Shown piece by piece: positions 1 to 7,500 of a stretch of 64,000 nucleotides of DNA; positions within the stretch are counted from its first letter, which is position 1, and each line of letters starts with the position of its first letter. The position numbers and the translations under genes were made by a program. The DNA lies in contig NZ_QYTW02000018.1 of assembly GCF_003605405.2 (NCBI RefSeq), forward strand, positions 32,672 to 96,671, in the 5' to 3' direction. The notes below the pieces were generated by a model. It was given only the letters and a program-made list of their open reading frames with translations. It was not told the origin of the DNA and ran no database searches. The stretch is from Siminovitchia terrae (lineage in GTDB: Bacteria; Bacillota; Bacilli; Bacillales; Bacillaceae_C).

Positions 1-175
1 AAAGCTCTCTCGTTTTTTGAGCATACATCATATCAGCGATTTTACTCATGACCACTTGGCAATCTTCTGTAAAAATATTCCCTCATAGATTTTGTAAAGT
101 GACGATAAGGCTATTTAAATCTCTGGGTTGCTCCACAATCGCGCCCTATTCTTGAATAACCCTATACTTCAATTG
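1..175 (-). repeat. Decayed repeat, partner of 62271-62440
   Basis: Read on the minus strand this stretch aligns over about 130 bases with 62271-62400 on the plus strand, for example around GAGGGAATATTTTTACAGAAG here and GAGGGGATATTTTTACAGAAG there. Translated fragments of both copies match (AIVEQPRDLN here, AIVEKPGNLN there), so both look like remnants of one small gene. This copy has an in-frame stop and a frameshift. I do not recognise the gene. Confidence 0.5.
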
Positions 176-192
176 TAATTGGAAAAGTATCA

Positions 193-1209
193 TTATTTAT
201 TCAAGTCGATTTTTATTGGCTCTAATTCTAACGGATCGTTTGGGTCTCCACCGGCCAATGCCACTTTTGAGTGAATTTTAATATAATTAGTTTTTCCCTT
301 TATTGACTGTGGAATAATACTCCTGCCTTTAACAATAATCCTATCGTTTTTTGTGGTAGTTTCTAGGTCGATTCCGTCTGTAGAGATAAAGATTTCTTTA
401 CCTTGATCATCATAAACCTCTAGACGTACCTGATTATGTTTTCCTTGAATTGGAAAAGTAGCTGTATAATTAATAGCAGTCGATGCTTTACCTTCTGTAA
501 TTGAATCGAAATGAACATTTATTTCTGCATTCTCTTTGTCAGTTCCTTTATCAACATTTACTGTCCTATATGGTAATTGGTTTATTGGGACGTCAAATCG
601 CCAACTTCCCTCCTTACCGCCTATCCTCTTGAATTCAAACGGGAAAGTAGTTTCTGAAGGTAATTCAGTTTTTGGATAGCTTAATTGTATATGCCCTGTA
701 TAACCATTTTCAGTTGGCTCCATGTACACTAATTCTTTACTATCAGAAATGCCATCCTTACCATCAAATATTTCATAAAACCCTTGAACCCGGCCATCTT
801 CTTCTGTTCTCAGATTTCCTTTAACAGAAAAAGTAACTCCTATGACTGCTCCATCATAATAAGCATTTGTAACAGATACATCTACACCTTTATAACTGGA
901 TGTTTGATTCAATTCTGTTATCAAATCTTGGGTTTGTAAGTTTCGACCTACAGCATCATTGAAGGCAGTATACACATTCCCAAGCAACGGCACTTCCGCC
1001 ATTACGTGTGACAGGGAAGGAGAAATGAAACTGGAAGAAATAAATAAAGTTGCAGCCGCAACTATAGGCCATAGAATTTTTCTTGTATTATTTTTATTTT
1101 TAGGTATACCGTGATTAGCACGTTCCTTTCCAGCCCTTATTGCATCTAAAACACCATCTCTAGGTACTTCAATCTTTTCATATACTTTTTGAAATGATTT
1201 TTTCTCCAT
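193..1209 (-). CDS. DUF4179-type anti-sigma factor
   Basis: A 338-residue protein with a cytoplasmic N-terminus of about 45 residues, one membrane helix at about 46-64, and a long extracytoplasmic part that resembles DUF4179 proteins. These are usually membrane partners that hold an ECF sigma factor. The start ATG follows AGGAGGAATAGACTATA and lies inside the 3' end of the sigma gene, with a 32-base overlap, so the two are translationally coupled. The inferred role is to sequester that sigma factor until an envelope signal arrives. The signal is not visible in the sequence. Confidence 0.8.
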   Translation of the reverse strand: MEKKSFQKVYEKIEVPRDGVLDAIRAGKERANHGIPKNKNNTRKILWPIVAAATLFISSSFISPSLSHVMAEVPLLGNVYTAFNDAVGRNLQTQDLITELNQTSSYKGVDVSVTNAYYDGAVIGVTFSVKGNLRTEEDGRVQGFYEIFDGKDGISDSKELVYMEPTENGYTGHIQLSYPKTELPSETTFPFEFKRIGGKEGSWRFDVPINQLPYRTVNVDKGTDKENAEINVHFDSITEGKASTAINYTATFPIQGKHNQVRLEVYDDQGKEIFISTDGIDLETTTKNDRIIVKGRSIIPQSIKGKTNYIKIHSKVALAGGDPNDPLELEPIKIDLNK

Positions 1210-1726
1210 TATAGTCTATTCCTCCTAACAATTTTTTTAATCGATCTTTCCCCCTACTCAAAAAGGTTTTCACCGTATTTTCAGGTATTTTCATCACCTT
1301 GGCTACCTCGCTTATAGGGAGATCTTGAAAGTAAAAAAGAATAATTGCATTTTTATGCTTTTCGTTTAACCTATTAATTGCCTCTAATAAGTCCAGGTTC
1401 TCCTCTCTTTTTTCCCTTTCATCCGTAGTAAGTTCGATCATATTACTCAGACCTAATTCTTTCTTTCTCTTTTTCAATACATCATACGAACAATTTATAA
1501 GTATTTTTGTTAGCCAAGTTAAAAAGAATTTCTCATTTTTTAATTGACCTATTGATAAAAAAGCTTTATAAGATGTCTCCTGGACAACATCTAGAGCATC
1601 TTCACGATTCCGAACATATAAGTAAGCAGTACGGTACAGTTGGTCGCCGTGTAAAATAAGTAATTCCTCTAGACATTCCTTGTTTCCCTTTATTGCCTTT
1701 TTAACAAGTTTAAGTTCATTCATCAT
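1178..1726 (-). CDS. ECF-type RNA polymerase sigma factor
   Basis: A 182-residue sigma-70 family protein of the ECF group. Region 2 covers about residues 25-90 (LYRTAYLYVRNREDALDVVQ, then FLTWLTKILINCSYD). Region 4 covers about 110-165 (LNEKHKNAIILFYFQDLP, EVAKVMKIPENTVKTFLSRG), the helix-turn-helix that binds the -35 element. Two ATGs lie side by side after a strong AAAGGAGGT. The second, at 1723, has the better spacing and would give 181 residues. It overlaps the anti-sigma gene downstream. Regulon and signal are unknown; it resembles the SigV/SigM-like class in Bacillus. Confidence 0.9.
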   Translation of the reverse strand: MMNELKLVKKAIKGNKECLEELLILHGDQLYRTAYLYVRNREDALDVVQETSYKAFLSIGQLKNEKFFLTWLTKILINCSYDVLKKRKKELGLSNMIELTTDEREKREENLDLLEAINRLNEKHKNAIILFYFQDLPISEVAKVMKIPENTVKTFLSRGKDRLKKLLGGIDYNGEKIISKSI

Positions 1727-1749
1727 TTGACCTCCTTTCTGCCTATTAG

Positions 1750-1775
1750 AGTGAAATTATTATAAAAAAGTTTCA
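1750..1775 (-). promoter_or_regulatory. Candidate ECF-type autoregulatory promoter
   Basis: On the minus strand, upstream of the sigma gene, TGAAAC is followed after 16 bases by CACT. TGAAAC is the usual ECF -35 element in Bacillus; the -10 part is weaker than the common CGTA/CGTC. Autoregulation of the sigma/anti-sigma pair is inferred. Confidence 0.35.
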
Positions 1776-1815
1776 ACTTTTTCTTTCCTTGGAAAAAACA
1801 ACGGTTCTGTCAACA

Positions 1816-1844
1816 TAAAAAAAGAGCGTCACATGACGACTCTT
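1816..1844 (-). terminator. Rho-independent terminator (minus strand)
   Basis: On the minus strand the stem AAGAG-T-CGTCA pairs with TGACG-CTCTT and is followed by a run of T. It would end transcripts coming from 2454 downwards, before the sigma gene. Confidence 0.5.
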
Positions 1845-1846
1845 CT

Positions 1847-1869
1847 AATATGACATGACATGTCATATT
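1847..1869. repeat. Perfect 10-bp inverted repeat
   Basis: AATATGACAT and ATGTCATATT are exact reverse complements separated by GAC. It lies upstream of the sigma gene beside the terminator, has the shape of a protein-binding operator, and has no obvious owner. Confidence 0.5.
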
Positions 1870-2034
1870 TTTTGTGGTTTAAGTAACTTCTTCTTCTTAA
1901 TCTTGCCACGTTAGCTCAAGTACATTTCTTAACAATCTCTTCGCTATACAACTAAACCCGTTATTCAAGAATCTGGCCCTTTAACGGAATAACGATGGTT
2001 TTAGTTTTTAAACAACTTTATCTCATAAAACAAA

Positions 2035-2075
2035 AACCCTTGGATTGTTTAGTCTTGCAGGACCAAATCCAAGGG
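2035..2075 (-). terminator. Rho-independent terminator (minus strand)
   Basis: The 10-base arms CCCTTGGATT and AATCCAAGGG are exact reverse complements. On the minus strand the stem is followed by GGGTTTTTG, so it can terminate the 79-residue gene upstream. A further hairpin, CCCGG cgttga CCGGG, lies at 2159-2174. The rest of 1870-2214 shows no gene. Confidence 0.6.
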
Positions 2076-2214
2076 AAAAGTAAGATTTGAAAATTACATC
2101 TAGCATATCTAACTTTGAGATAAAAACAAGCCTCTTTCGTTCGACATTACTAGACAGTCCCGGCGTTGACCGGGCCTGTTTTGCTTTCATTAATTCTTCA
2201 CAATGCTTATCCTT

Positions 2215-2454
2215 TTAATCAAAATCTTTCACTCTCTCTATAAAGGGCTTTCCATCAACTACTCCTTTGGTAAATAATTCTTCAGCAGTTTCAAATTCTT
2301 GAGTGTAAGAATCTTTACTACGTGTCAGTAAAAAACTTTTTTCTTCCCCGTATAGTCTACTAATCCACCATTCTTCATCGTTATAATATAAAGACATTTC
2401 TTGTCCTTCATCTTCAATAGCTTTTCTAACTTCTTCCCATGTTTCCTTATCCAT
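2215..2454 (-). CDS. Small acidic hypothetical protein, 79 aa
   Basis: The start ATG is preceded by a strong ACAGGAGGTAAAAG site and the frame is intact for 79 codons. The product is acidic and rich in Glu and Asp with several aromatic residues (EEWWISRLYGEE), has no membrane segment, and is probably cytoplasmic. I do not recognise the family. Its surroundings are short genes and phage-like debris, so an accessory origin is likely. It is followed by hairpins at 2159-2174 and 2035-2075. Confidence 0.6.
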   Translation of the reverse strand: MDKETWEEVRKAIEDEGQEMSLYYNDEEWWISRLYGEEKSFLLTRSKDSYTQEFETAEELFTKGVVDGKPFIERVKDFD

Positions 2455-2500
2455 CTTTTACCTCCTGTAGAAAATTAATATCCTAAGGAACTCAAACCAT

Positions 2501-2528
2501 GAAAAAGGCCCGGCGTTGACCGGGCTTT
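2501..2528 (-). terminator. CCCGG-type terminator after the small membrane gene
   Basis: On the minus strand the stem GCCCGG / CCGGGC with loop TCAACG is followed by CTTTTT. It begins a few bases after the stop codon at 2531. Its core matches the hairpin at 2159-2174. Confidence 0.65.
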
Positions 2529-2530
2529 TA

Positions 2531-2632
2531 CTATTTTTTAAAAATACTTTTAACAACTTTGGTTACCAGATAAATAATACCTATTAAAATAACTAGTATT
2601 ATTAAGGCATTAACTACACTAAAATTACCCAT
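2531..2632 (-). CDS. 33-aa single-pass membrane peptide
   Basis: A short frame begins with MGNFSVVNALIILVILIGII and ends KVVKSIFKK: a hydrophobic helix followed by a basic tail. A GGAG site lies about 12 bases before the ATG and a rho-independent terminator follows the stop directly, which supports a real gene. The shape matches small membrane peptides of many kinds, including toxin-like and holin-like ones. I cannot assign a family. Confidence 0.45.
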   Translation of the reverse strand: MGNFSVVNALIILVILIGIIYLVTKVVKSIFKK

Positions 2633-2650
2633 ACGACACTTTCTCTCCTT

Positions 2651-2849
2651 TTACTTAAACAGCTTCCTGATCAATTTAAATATATCAAACGTAGTACGTT
2701 GATACACCTTATTATAAGCATACTTTTTCGGGTCCCGCACCCATCCATAACCCCGCGGCATCTTTAGTCCGGCACGATGGACAACCTGTCTTTTAATACT
2801 TGTGCGGGCACTGATGCGGCGTTTGAGGCTAGGCTTACGTAATTTTCAT
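2651..2849 (-). pseudogene. Frameshifted basic phage-type protein
   Basis: An intact frame from 2761 to 2651 encodes 36 residues (MPRGYGWVRDPKKYAYNKVY...). The same frame stays open upstream to about 2842 with a very basic sequence (LRKPSLKRRISARTSIKR). A start codon followed by K (ATGAAA at 2849-2844) sits one base out of frame just before it. Restoring the frame would give a protein of about 65 residues beginning MKLRKPSLK. The basic 'KRRISART...DPKKYAYNKVY' pattern is reminiscent of short phage-associated proteins. This is recollection, not a search. Confidence 0.45.
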
Positions 2850-2885
2850 CAGAATCACCTTCATCACAAGGTCTATATTTCATTA

Positions 2886-3077
2886 TTAATTCCTATTTCT
2901 TTTCTTTTTACGTTCAATGATACTAAAAGTTATTAATAAAACAATAAAAAATCCTATATAGTTAAAAATGTTATTTATTGTTAATGATTCAATAAATGAC
3001 CAATTAAAAAAACTAGTAATTAAAAATGCCAAGATAGTCAAAAATATTGCATATATTGCATATAGTATTAGTCTCAA
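2886..3077 (-). CDS. Small two-helix membrane protein
   Basis: About 63 residues: two hydrophobic segments (LILYAIYAIFLTILAFLITS and NIFNYIGFFIVLLITFSII) and a basic end, KKKRNRN. A GTG at 3086 would add three residues but has GGAG directly against it. The TTG at 3077 has GGAG eight bases upstream and is preferred. The gene is divergent from the SOS cassette at 3287. No family is recognised. It is very AT-rich. Confidence 0.45.
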   Translation of the reverse strand: MRLILYAIYAIFLTILAFLITSFFNWSFIESLTINNIFNYIGFFIVLLITFSIIERKKKRNRN

Positions 3078-3221
3078 AATAACCACTCCAAAATTAGTTT
3101 ACTTCTCTTCATCTACTCTCAATACACTACCATAATTATAGAATTTAAAAAAATAAAATAAACGTAAATTTATAATTTATTCTCATTTATTCATTCGACA
3201 CAAACATACATTAATTTCCAC

Positions 3222-3274
3222 TTGAATAACAAACAAGTGTTCGTATATAATAACTGATAACAAACAAATGTTCT
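3222..3274 (+). promoter_or_regulatory. SOS promoter with two LexA/DinR boxes
   Basis: A sigma-A promoter can be read as TTGAAT (3222-3227), an 18-base spacer and TATAAT (3246-3251). CAAACAAGTGTTCG (3230-3243) fills the spacer and CAAACAAATGTTCT (3261-3274) lies just downstream of the -10. Both fit the Bacillus LexA consensus CGAAC-N4-GTTCG with one and two mismatches. LexA bound to either would block initiation of the two genes that follow. Confidence 0.75.
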
Positions 3275-3286
3275 ATTGGTGATGAT

Positions 3287-3499
3287 GTGATTGGTTTGTT
3301 AAAACGTGCAGCAGGATCCAGTCAGAGGCTTGAATTAATCTATATCAATAAAGAGAATAAAATATCCCAGCGCACCATAAAAGTGCTTGCAGTTACTGAA
3401 TCAACCATAAAAGCTTACTGCTACACAAAAAGACAGTTCAGGACCTTTAAACTTGCTAACATATTGTCTATTGGCCAGATAAGGAGAAGGGGAGCATAA
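3287..3499 (+). CDS. Small WYL-domain-like protein of the YolD cassette
   Basis: 70 residues from a GTG start. The pattern 'LIYINKENKISQRTIKVLAV...AYCYTKRQFRTFKLANILSI' resembles the C-terminal half of WYL domains, which sense ligands or bind nucleic acid ends. Short proteins of this type commonly sit with YolD and the UvrX-type lesion-bypass polymerase in Bacillus. Here no polymerase gene is present. The stop overlaps the YolD start (TAATG), and both lie under the LexA-box promoter, so DNA-damage induction is inferred. Confidence 0.6.
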   Translation: MIGLLKRAAGSSQRLELIYINKENKISQRTIKVLAVTESTIKAYCYTKRQFRTFKLANILSIGQIRRRGA

Positions 3500-3849
3500 T
3501 GAAACCAAATAAGTTAACACCAGGCTATAACCTACGCTGGGAATCAAGCCGCATGATGCTACCGGAGCACGTCCGGGCATTAAATGATTTAAGTGTTGAT
3601 TCCAAGCGTGTCAAAAAGCCACAACTGGACGAGCAGGAATGGGAGCAGATCAATGAGACTATACATATCGCGATGGAGTTCAACCAATTATTAATTTTTA
3701 CCGTTTGGATTGATGGATTCTTTGAAGAAGTTACATGTTCCGTCCACTACATAAATCAAATGAATAAACAAATGTACGTTGTGGACATCAATCTCAAAGC
3801 CCACAGAATAGATTTCGATGCTATTGCAAGTGTTAAGTTTGCAGAATAG
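3499..3849 (+). CDS. YolD-like family protein
   Basis: 116 residues with the YolD-like layout: an N-terminal LTPGYNLRWESSRMMLPEHV segment and a C-terminal domain with HIAMEFNQLLIFTVW and DINLKAHRIDFDAIASVKF. YolD-like proteins are usually encoded next to Y-family polymerases (UvrX/YqjW) and belong to the SOS regulon; their exact role is unclear. The gene starts within the stop of the preceding gene (TAATG) after AGGAGAAGGGGAG. A terminator follows at 3886. Confidence 0.85.
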   Translation: MKPNKLTPGYNLRWESSRMMLPEHVRALNDLSVDSKRVKKPQLDEQEWEQINETIHIAMEFNQLLIFTVWIDGFFEEVTCSVHYINQMNKQMYVVDINLKAHRIDFDAIASVKFAE

Positions 3850-3885
3850 CCCTTCGCAAAATGAGGTGCTCTTAAGAAATAAAAC

Positions 3886-3917
3886 AAGCCCGGTTCGCAG
3901 ACCGAGCTTTATTTTTT
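3886..3917 (+). terminator. CCCGG-type terminator after yolD
   Basis: AAGCCCGGT and ACCGAGCTT form a stem with one mismatch, followed by TATTTTTT. Confidence 0.65.
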
Positions 3918-3918
3918 A

Positions 3919-4060
3919 CTATTTAGCATCTACCCACGTAATATTTTTTGTCCCAATTTCGCCCCAAAAGTAGCCCCAAGTACGTGCTTTTTTATACATT
4001 ATCCTGCAATCTGAAACATTTTTTAAAAAACTAGTAAACGTTGATATATCAACATTTTTG
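3919..4060 (-). mobile_element. Integrase-tail / att-like remnant, copy 1
   Basis: On the minus strand the last codons of a frame read KARTWGYFWGEIG...ITWVDAK, then a stop at 3919. This is the kind of tryptophan-rich tail seen at the end of some phage tyrosine integrases (inferred). Upstream are the conserved block TTGCAGGATAATGTATAAAA and the perfect 14-base palindrome GTTGATATATCAAC (4040-4053). The whole segment recurs in inverted orientation at 52826-52940. No other gene is seen in 3850-4257. Confidence 0.45.
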
Positions 4061-4257
4061 AAGGTTTTATCCTATTGTTTACGTCTAAATAAATTTAGCG
4101 GTTGTAATACAAAAAACTTTATGTATAATAAGACGAGTGAAGAATGTTGGATTGACTGCACGTGTAAAAACCCCTTGCGGATACACGAATAAGCAGCCAT
4201 CGATTTCTTCGCTTTTTTCTATTATTGTCAGTTTTTTATCCGGAAATGGGGAGAGAA

Positions 4258-5196
4258 ATGGAATTTACAATCGTTTTTCAATCAATACTTATTATCACAA
4301 TGATGATCATGATCGGCGCAGTATTAGCTAGAACCTCGCCGTTAAATAGTGAAACACGAACTTTGTTTATTAACATGATAGTGAACGTGGCAATGCCCTG
4401 CATCATTCTTTCCAGTATTTTTCATGTAGATATGGATGGGGACATGTTCAAGAAGATTATATTGGTGTTTGTGTTATCCATTATTATCAATGTTGTCGGT
4501 ATTGCAATTGGGTGGATTTTTGCAGTTCTTTTTCAAAAAGACTCGAACCGCACGAGAGAAATTGCTTTACTGTCCGGACTGGGAAATACCGGCTTCATCG
4601 GCATTCCGCTGTGCGCCGCTTTGTTTGGACCTGAGGGGGCGCTGTATGCGGCTATTTTTGATGCTGGAGTTGACGTGACCATTTGGACAGTTGGGGTTGT
4701 GATGCTGCAAAAAAATAGGGCATTTGCCTTGCATACATTGAAATCCATGATTAATATTCCGACAGCAGCTATCGTCATCGGACTGCTTGCAGGTTTTTTC
4801 AATATTAAGCCTCCGGAAATCATCATAGGTTTGACAGACCGACTTGCCGCCCTGGCGGCTCCGCTTGCCATGTTTTATATTGGGATGATGATCATGGGAC
4901 TACAGCGAGGAAAGTTTCGTCAATCGGCACCCAAAATGTGGGTTCCGATTACAGTCAAGCTCATACTGCTTCCAGTCGTCACCATATTTATGATTCACTT
5001 CTTTAATTTTGATTCGGTGTTGATACAGACGGTACTCATACAATCAATGATGCCTACCATCACATTGGCTTCCATTCTCTTTGCCAGATATTCAGCCGAT
5101 GAACAAATGGGGGCACTGACAACTGTCCTTTCTACACTTCTTGGCTTGATTACCATCCCGTTCATGGTATATGTCATGAGCTTGTTTATCAACTAG
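4258..5196 (+). CDS. AEC family transporter (auxin efflux carrier type)
   Basis: About 312 residues with roughly ten membrane helices spread over the whole length. The family's features are visible: an N-terminal 'VNVAMPCIILSSIF' segment and a C-terminal repeat with 'SMMPTITLASILFARYSAD'. AEC members export or import small carboxylates (malonate, malate) or other organic acids; the substrate cannot be read from sequence. The frame is open from a TTG at 4225, but the ATG at 4258 after GGGGAGAGAA is the best start. The gene is monocistronic, 98 bases before the TPP riboswitch. Confidence 0.85.
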   Translation: MEFTIVFQSILIITMMIMIGAVLARTSPLNSETRTLFINMIVNVAMPCIILSSIFHVDMDGDMFKKIILVFVLSIIINVVGIAIGWIFAVLFQKDSNRTREIALLSGLGNTGFIGIPLCAALFGPEGALYAAIFDAGVDVTIWTVGVVMLQKNRAFALHTLKSMINIPTAAIVIGLLAGFFNIKPPEIIIGLTDRLAALAAPLAMFYIGMMIMGLQRGKFRQSAPKMWVPITVKLILLPVVTIFMIHFFNFDSVLIQTVLIQSMMPTITLASILFARYSADEQMGALTTVLSTLLGLITIPFMVYVMSLFIN

Positions 5197-5293
5197 ACTT
5201 GATTTTTGGATAATTCCTGTTATAGTGAAGAATAAGCGTATCTCTTATTTCTTCGTTTAACTTTCTATGAACCTAAAAACTAAATAAGTTTGT

Positions 5294-5386
5294 GTCTGCT
5301 AGGGGAGCTATATGCTGAGAGAAATCATTGATTGATACCCTTTGAACCTGATCTGGTTGATGCCAGCGTAGGGAAGCAGGCTGAAT
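5294..5386 (+). promoter_or_regulatory. TPP riboswitch (THI box)
   Basis: The conserved parts appear in order: CTAGGGGAGC, GCTGAGAGA, ATACCCTTTGAACCTGATC, TGGTTGATGCCAGCGTAGGG and AAGCA. This is the thiamin pyrophosphate aptamer. With the terminator at 5410 it should turn the thi operon off when TPP is plentiful. Confidence 0.95.
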
Positions 5387-5409
5387 ATACAATATTAGTA
5401 TTGCTATGC

Positions 5410-5440
5410 AGCCGCTTCCTTTTAGGGAGCGGCTTTTTGC
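5410..5440 (+). terminator. Riboswitch expression-platform terminator
   Basis: AGCCGCTTCC pairs with GGGAGCGGCT and is followed by TTTTG. It lies 24 bases after the TPP aptamer and before tenA, the standard place for a transcription-attenuating platform. Confidence 0.85.
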
Positions 5441-5491
5441 GCTTAATAACCGGGGAAAAGAGACGCAATAAACATAAAGGAGCTGCGATGA

Positions 5492-6178
5492 ATGGAAGTC
5501 GACAAGCTGTTATTTACAGATAGACTTTATGAAAGTTCCAAAGAGATTTGGGAGAAGAGCTATCAGCATCCGTTTGTTCAAGGAATTGGAAACGGAACGC
5601 TCGATGAAGACAAGTTCATCTATTATATGCAACAGGACTATGTTTATCTGATTGATTATGTGAAATTATTCGCCATTGGCGTGCAAAAGTCACATAATCT
5701 CGAAACGATGGAACGATTTGCCCATTTGCTTCATGAACATCTTCATTTTGAGATGGAGCTGCATCGGCAATATGCAGCGGAATTTGGAATTACTAGAAAA
5801 GAATTGGAACAAACCGAACCGGCACCTGTCAACCTTGCCTATACTCGCTACATGTTGAACGTTGCCCATAATGGAACGCTTGCCGAATTGATTGCTGCAT
5901 TGTTACCTTGTGCTTGGCATTATGCGGAAACTGGCAAACGGTTAAAGGAACAATATGAAGATCGCTTGGAACATAATCCATACAGGAAATGGGTCAAAAC
6001 ATATTCATCTGAACAGTTTGGGGCATTGGGTGAATGGCTAATTGAATTATTGAACGAGTTGACGAACGGTAAGCCAGAAAGAGAATTGGCGACACTTGAA
6101 AAGCATTTCCTTATCACATCCAAATACGAATATCTTTTCTGGGATATGAATTACCACAAACAAGATTGGGGTATTTGA
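5492..6178 (+). CDS. tenA: TenA, aminopyrimidine aminohydrolase (thiaminase II)
   Basis: 228 residues, full length for TenA. It hydrolyses aminopyrimidines from degraded thiamin to HMP for salvage. The catalytic cysteine sits in LLPCAWHYAE (Cys140); the other active-site positions look intact: Asp49 and Tyr52 in QQDYVYL, Tyr171 in TYSSEQFG and a glutamate near 213. The start ATG follows AAAGGAG with nine bases between; another ATG four bases earlier is out of frame. It is the first gene of the TPP-controlled operon. Confidence 0.95.
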   Translation: MEVDKLLFTDRLYESSKEIWEKSYQHPFVQGIGNGTLDEDKFIYYMQQDYVYLIDYVKLFAIGVQKSHNLETMERFAHLLHEHLHFEMELHRQYAAEFGITRKELEQTEPAPVNLAYTRYMLNVAHNGTLAELIAALLPCAWHYAETGKRLKEQYEDRLEHNPYRKWVKTYSSEQFGALGEWLIELLNELTNGKPERELATLEKHFLITSKYEYLFWDMNYHKQDWGI

Positions 6179-6205
6179 TAGTTCCCTTAAACTGGGAGGT
6201 ACAAT

Positions 6206-6724
6206 ATGAAGGTAAAGAAAATTGCTATAACCGCGATGATTGCGTCTTTTACAACGATAACAAGCCATATCATTTTCATTCCAGCCGGTTTTGCAAAAAT
6301 CTTCCCAGTGCAACATTTTGCCAATATCGTTACAGCAGTACTGTTCGGGCCTTCTTATGCTTTGGCGCAGGCGTTTATTGTTTCTCTTATTAGAAATATG
6401 GCAGGAACCGGATCTGTTTTTGCTTTTCCAGGCAGTATGATAGGAGCGCTTTTGGCAGGATGGCTTTATGCCAAAACAAAGAGAATGGAATTTGCTTTTT
6501 TGGGAGAAGTAGTGGGGACCGGTTTCCTAGGTGCTGTTGCCGCTTATCCGCTTGCCAAAATCTTCTTCGGACAGGAGACTGCAATATTCGGATTGGTACC
6601 GGCATTTGCTGTAAGTTCGATTGTTGGAGCAGCAATTGGCTATGGCTTATTAAAAGTTTTAATGAAAAATACAGCGATTGGAGGTTTGCTTCATGAAAAC
6701 AGCTCTTACCATCGCCGGCTCTGA
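6206..6724 (+). CDS. thiW: ThiW, predicted ECF-transporter S component
   Basis: 172 residues, five or six hydrophobic helices, with the ThiW pattern '[18 protein letters not shown]...[25 protein letters not shown]'. ThiW is the substrate-binding membrane subunit thought to bring in the thiazole moiety (HET), using energising EcfA/EcfT proteins encoded elsewhere. The start has a GGGAGG site. The 3' end overlaps thiD by 32 bases. Its position between tenA and thiD/thiM supports a role in precursor uptake. Confidence 0.9.
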   Translation: MKVKKIAITAMIASFTTITSHIIFIPAGFAKIFPVQHFANIVTAVLFGPSYALAQAFIVSLIRNMAGTGSVFAFPGSMIGALLAGWLYAKTKRMEFAFLGEVVGTGFLGAVAAYPLAKIFFGQETAIFGLVPAFAVSSIVGAAIGYGLLKVLMKNTAIGGLLHENSSYHRRL

Positions 6725-7499
6725 TTCTGGTGGAGGAGCGGGAATACAAGCAGACTTAAAAACATTTTCAGCTCTAGGGGTATTTGGAATGTCTGCGATT
6801 ACCGCCATCACAGCCCAGAATACTGTAGAAGTAAGGTCGGTTCAAAATATTGAATTGAATATAATCCACGATCAGATTGCAGCCGTTTTTGAGGATATTG
6901 GTGTGGATGCTTTAAAAATAGGTATGTTAGCTACATCTGGAATCATACAAACCGTTGCAAAAAGCCTGAAAACATATGAACCTGAACATGTTGTACTCGA
7001 CCCTGTCATGGTTTCAAAAGGTGGACATCACTTATTGGAACGAAGTGCAGTTACTGATCTAATTGAAACGCTGTTGCCTTTAGCTTCACTCGTTACTCCG
7101 AATATTCCCGAGGCTGAAATTTTATCAGGAAGAAGAATTCAATCAGAACCTGATATGTATGAGGCTTGTCGGGACATTCTTCAAAAAGGGCCAGGAGCTG
7201 TTCTCATAAAAGGGGGACATCTAGATGGGGATCCCAATGATCTGTATTACGATGGGAAACAGTTTCAGTTGTTGAGAGGGGAACGTGTCGAAACAAAAAA
7301 TGTTCATGGAACAGGGTGTACACTCTCTTCAGCCATTACTGCAAACTTAGCGAAGGGCGAAGATATGTTGGTGGCTATTGAAAATGCGAAGGATTACATT
7401 ACGACCGCTATCGCTGAAAGCCTCGATATCGGACAGGGATATGGTCCAGCGCATCATTTTCATCCATTTTATGAAAAAATGTTAATGGAGAGGGGATAA
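6693..7499 (+). CDS. thiD: ThiD, HMP / HMP-phosphate kinase
   Basis: 268 residues of the ribokinase-like fold. It begins with the ThiD signature [17 protein letters not shown] and carries the C-terminal anion-hole motif [10 protein letters not shown]. It phosphorylates hydroxymethylpyrimidine twice to HMP-PP. The frame is open upstream from a TTG at 6678, but GGAGG at 6680-6684 points to the ATG at 6693, inside the end of thiW. It uses the HMP made by TenA and supplies ThiE. Confidence 0.95.
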   Translation: MKTALTIAGSDSGGGAGIQADLKTFSALGVFGMSAITAITAQNTVEVRSVQNIELNIIHDQIAAVFEDIGVDALKIGMLATSGIIQTVAKSLKTYEPEHVVLDPVMVSKGGHHLLERSAVTDLIETLLPLASLVTPNIPEAEILSGRRIQSEPDMYEACRDILQKGPGAVLIKGGHLDGDPNDLYYDGKQFQLLRGERVETKNVHGTGCTLSSAITANLAKGEDMLVAIENAKDYITTAIAESLDIGQGYGPAHHFHPFYEKMLMERG

Positions 7500-7500
7500 A

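Noticed and set aside
2764..2883. 39-codon minus-strand frame (MKYRPCDEGDSDEN...)
   Set aside because: It overlaps the basic phage-type frame that has clear protein-like composition, and its RBS is weak.
4137..4331. Open frame of 64 codons before the AEC gene
   Set aside because: No ribosome site, overlaps the AEC start region in another frame, and the composition is unlike a protein.
6390..6749. 119-codon minus-strand frame across thiW
   Set aside because: It is a shadow of the thiW/thiD genes on the other strand.
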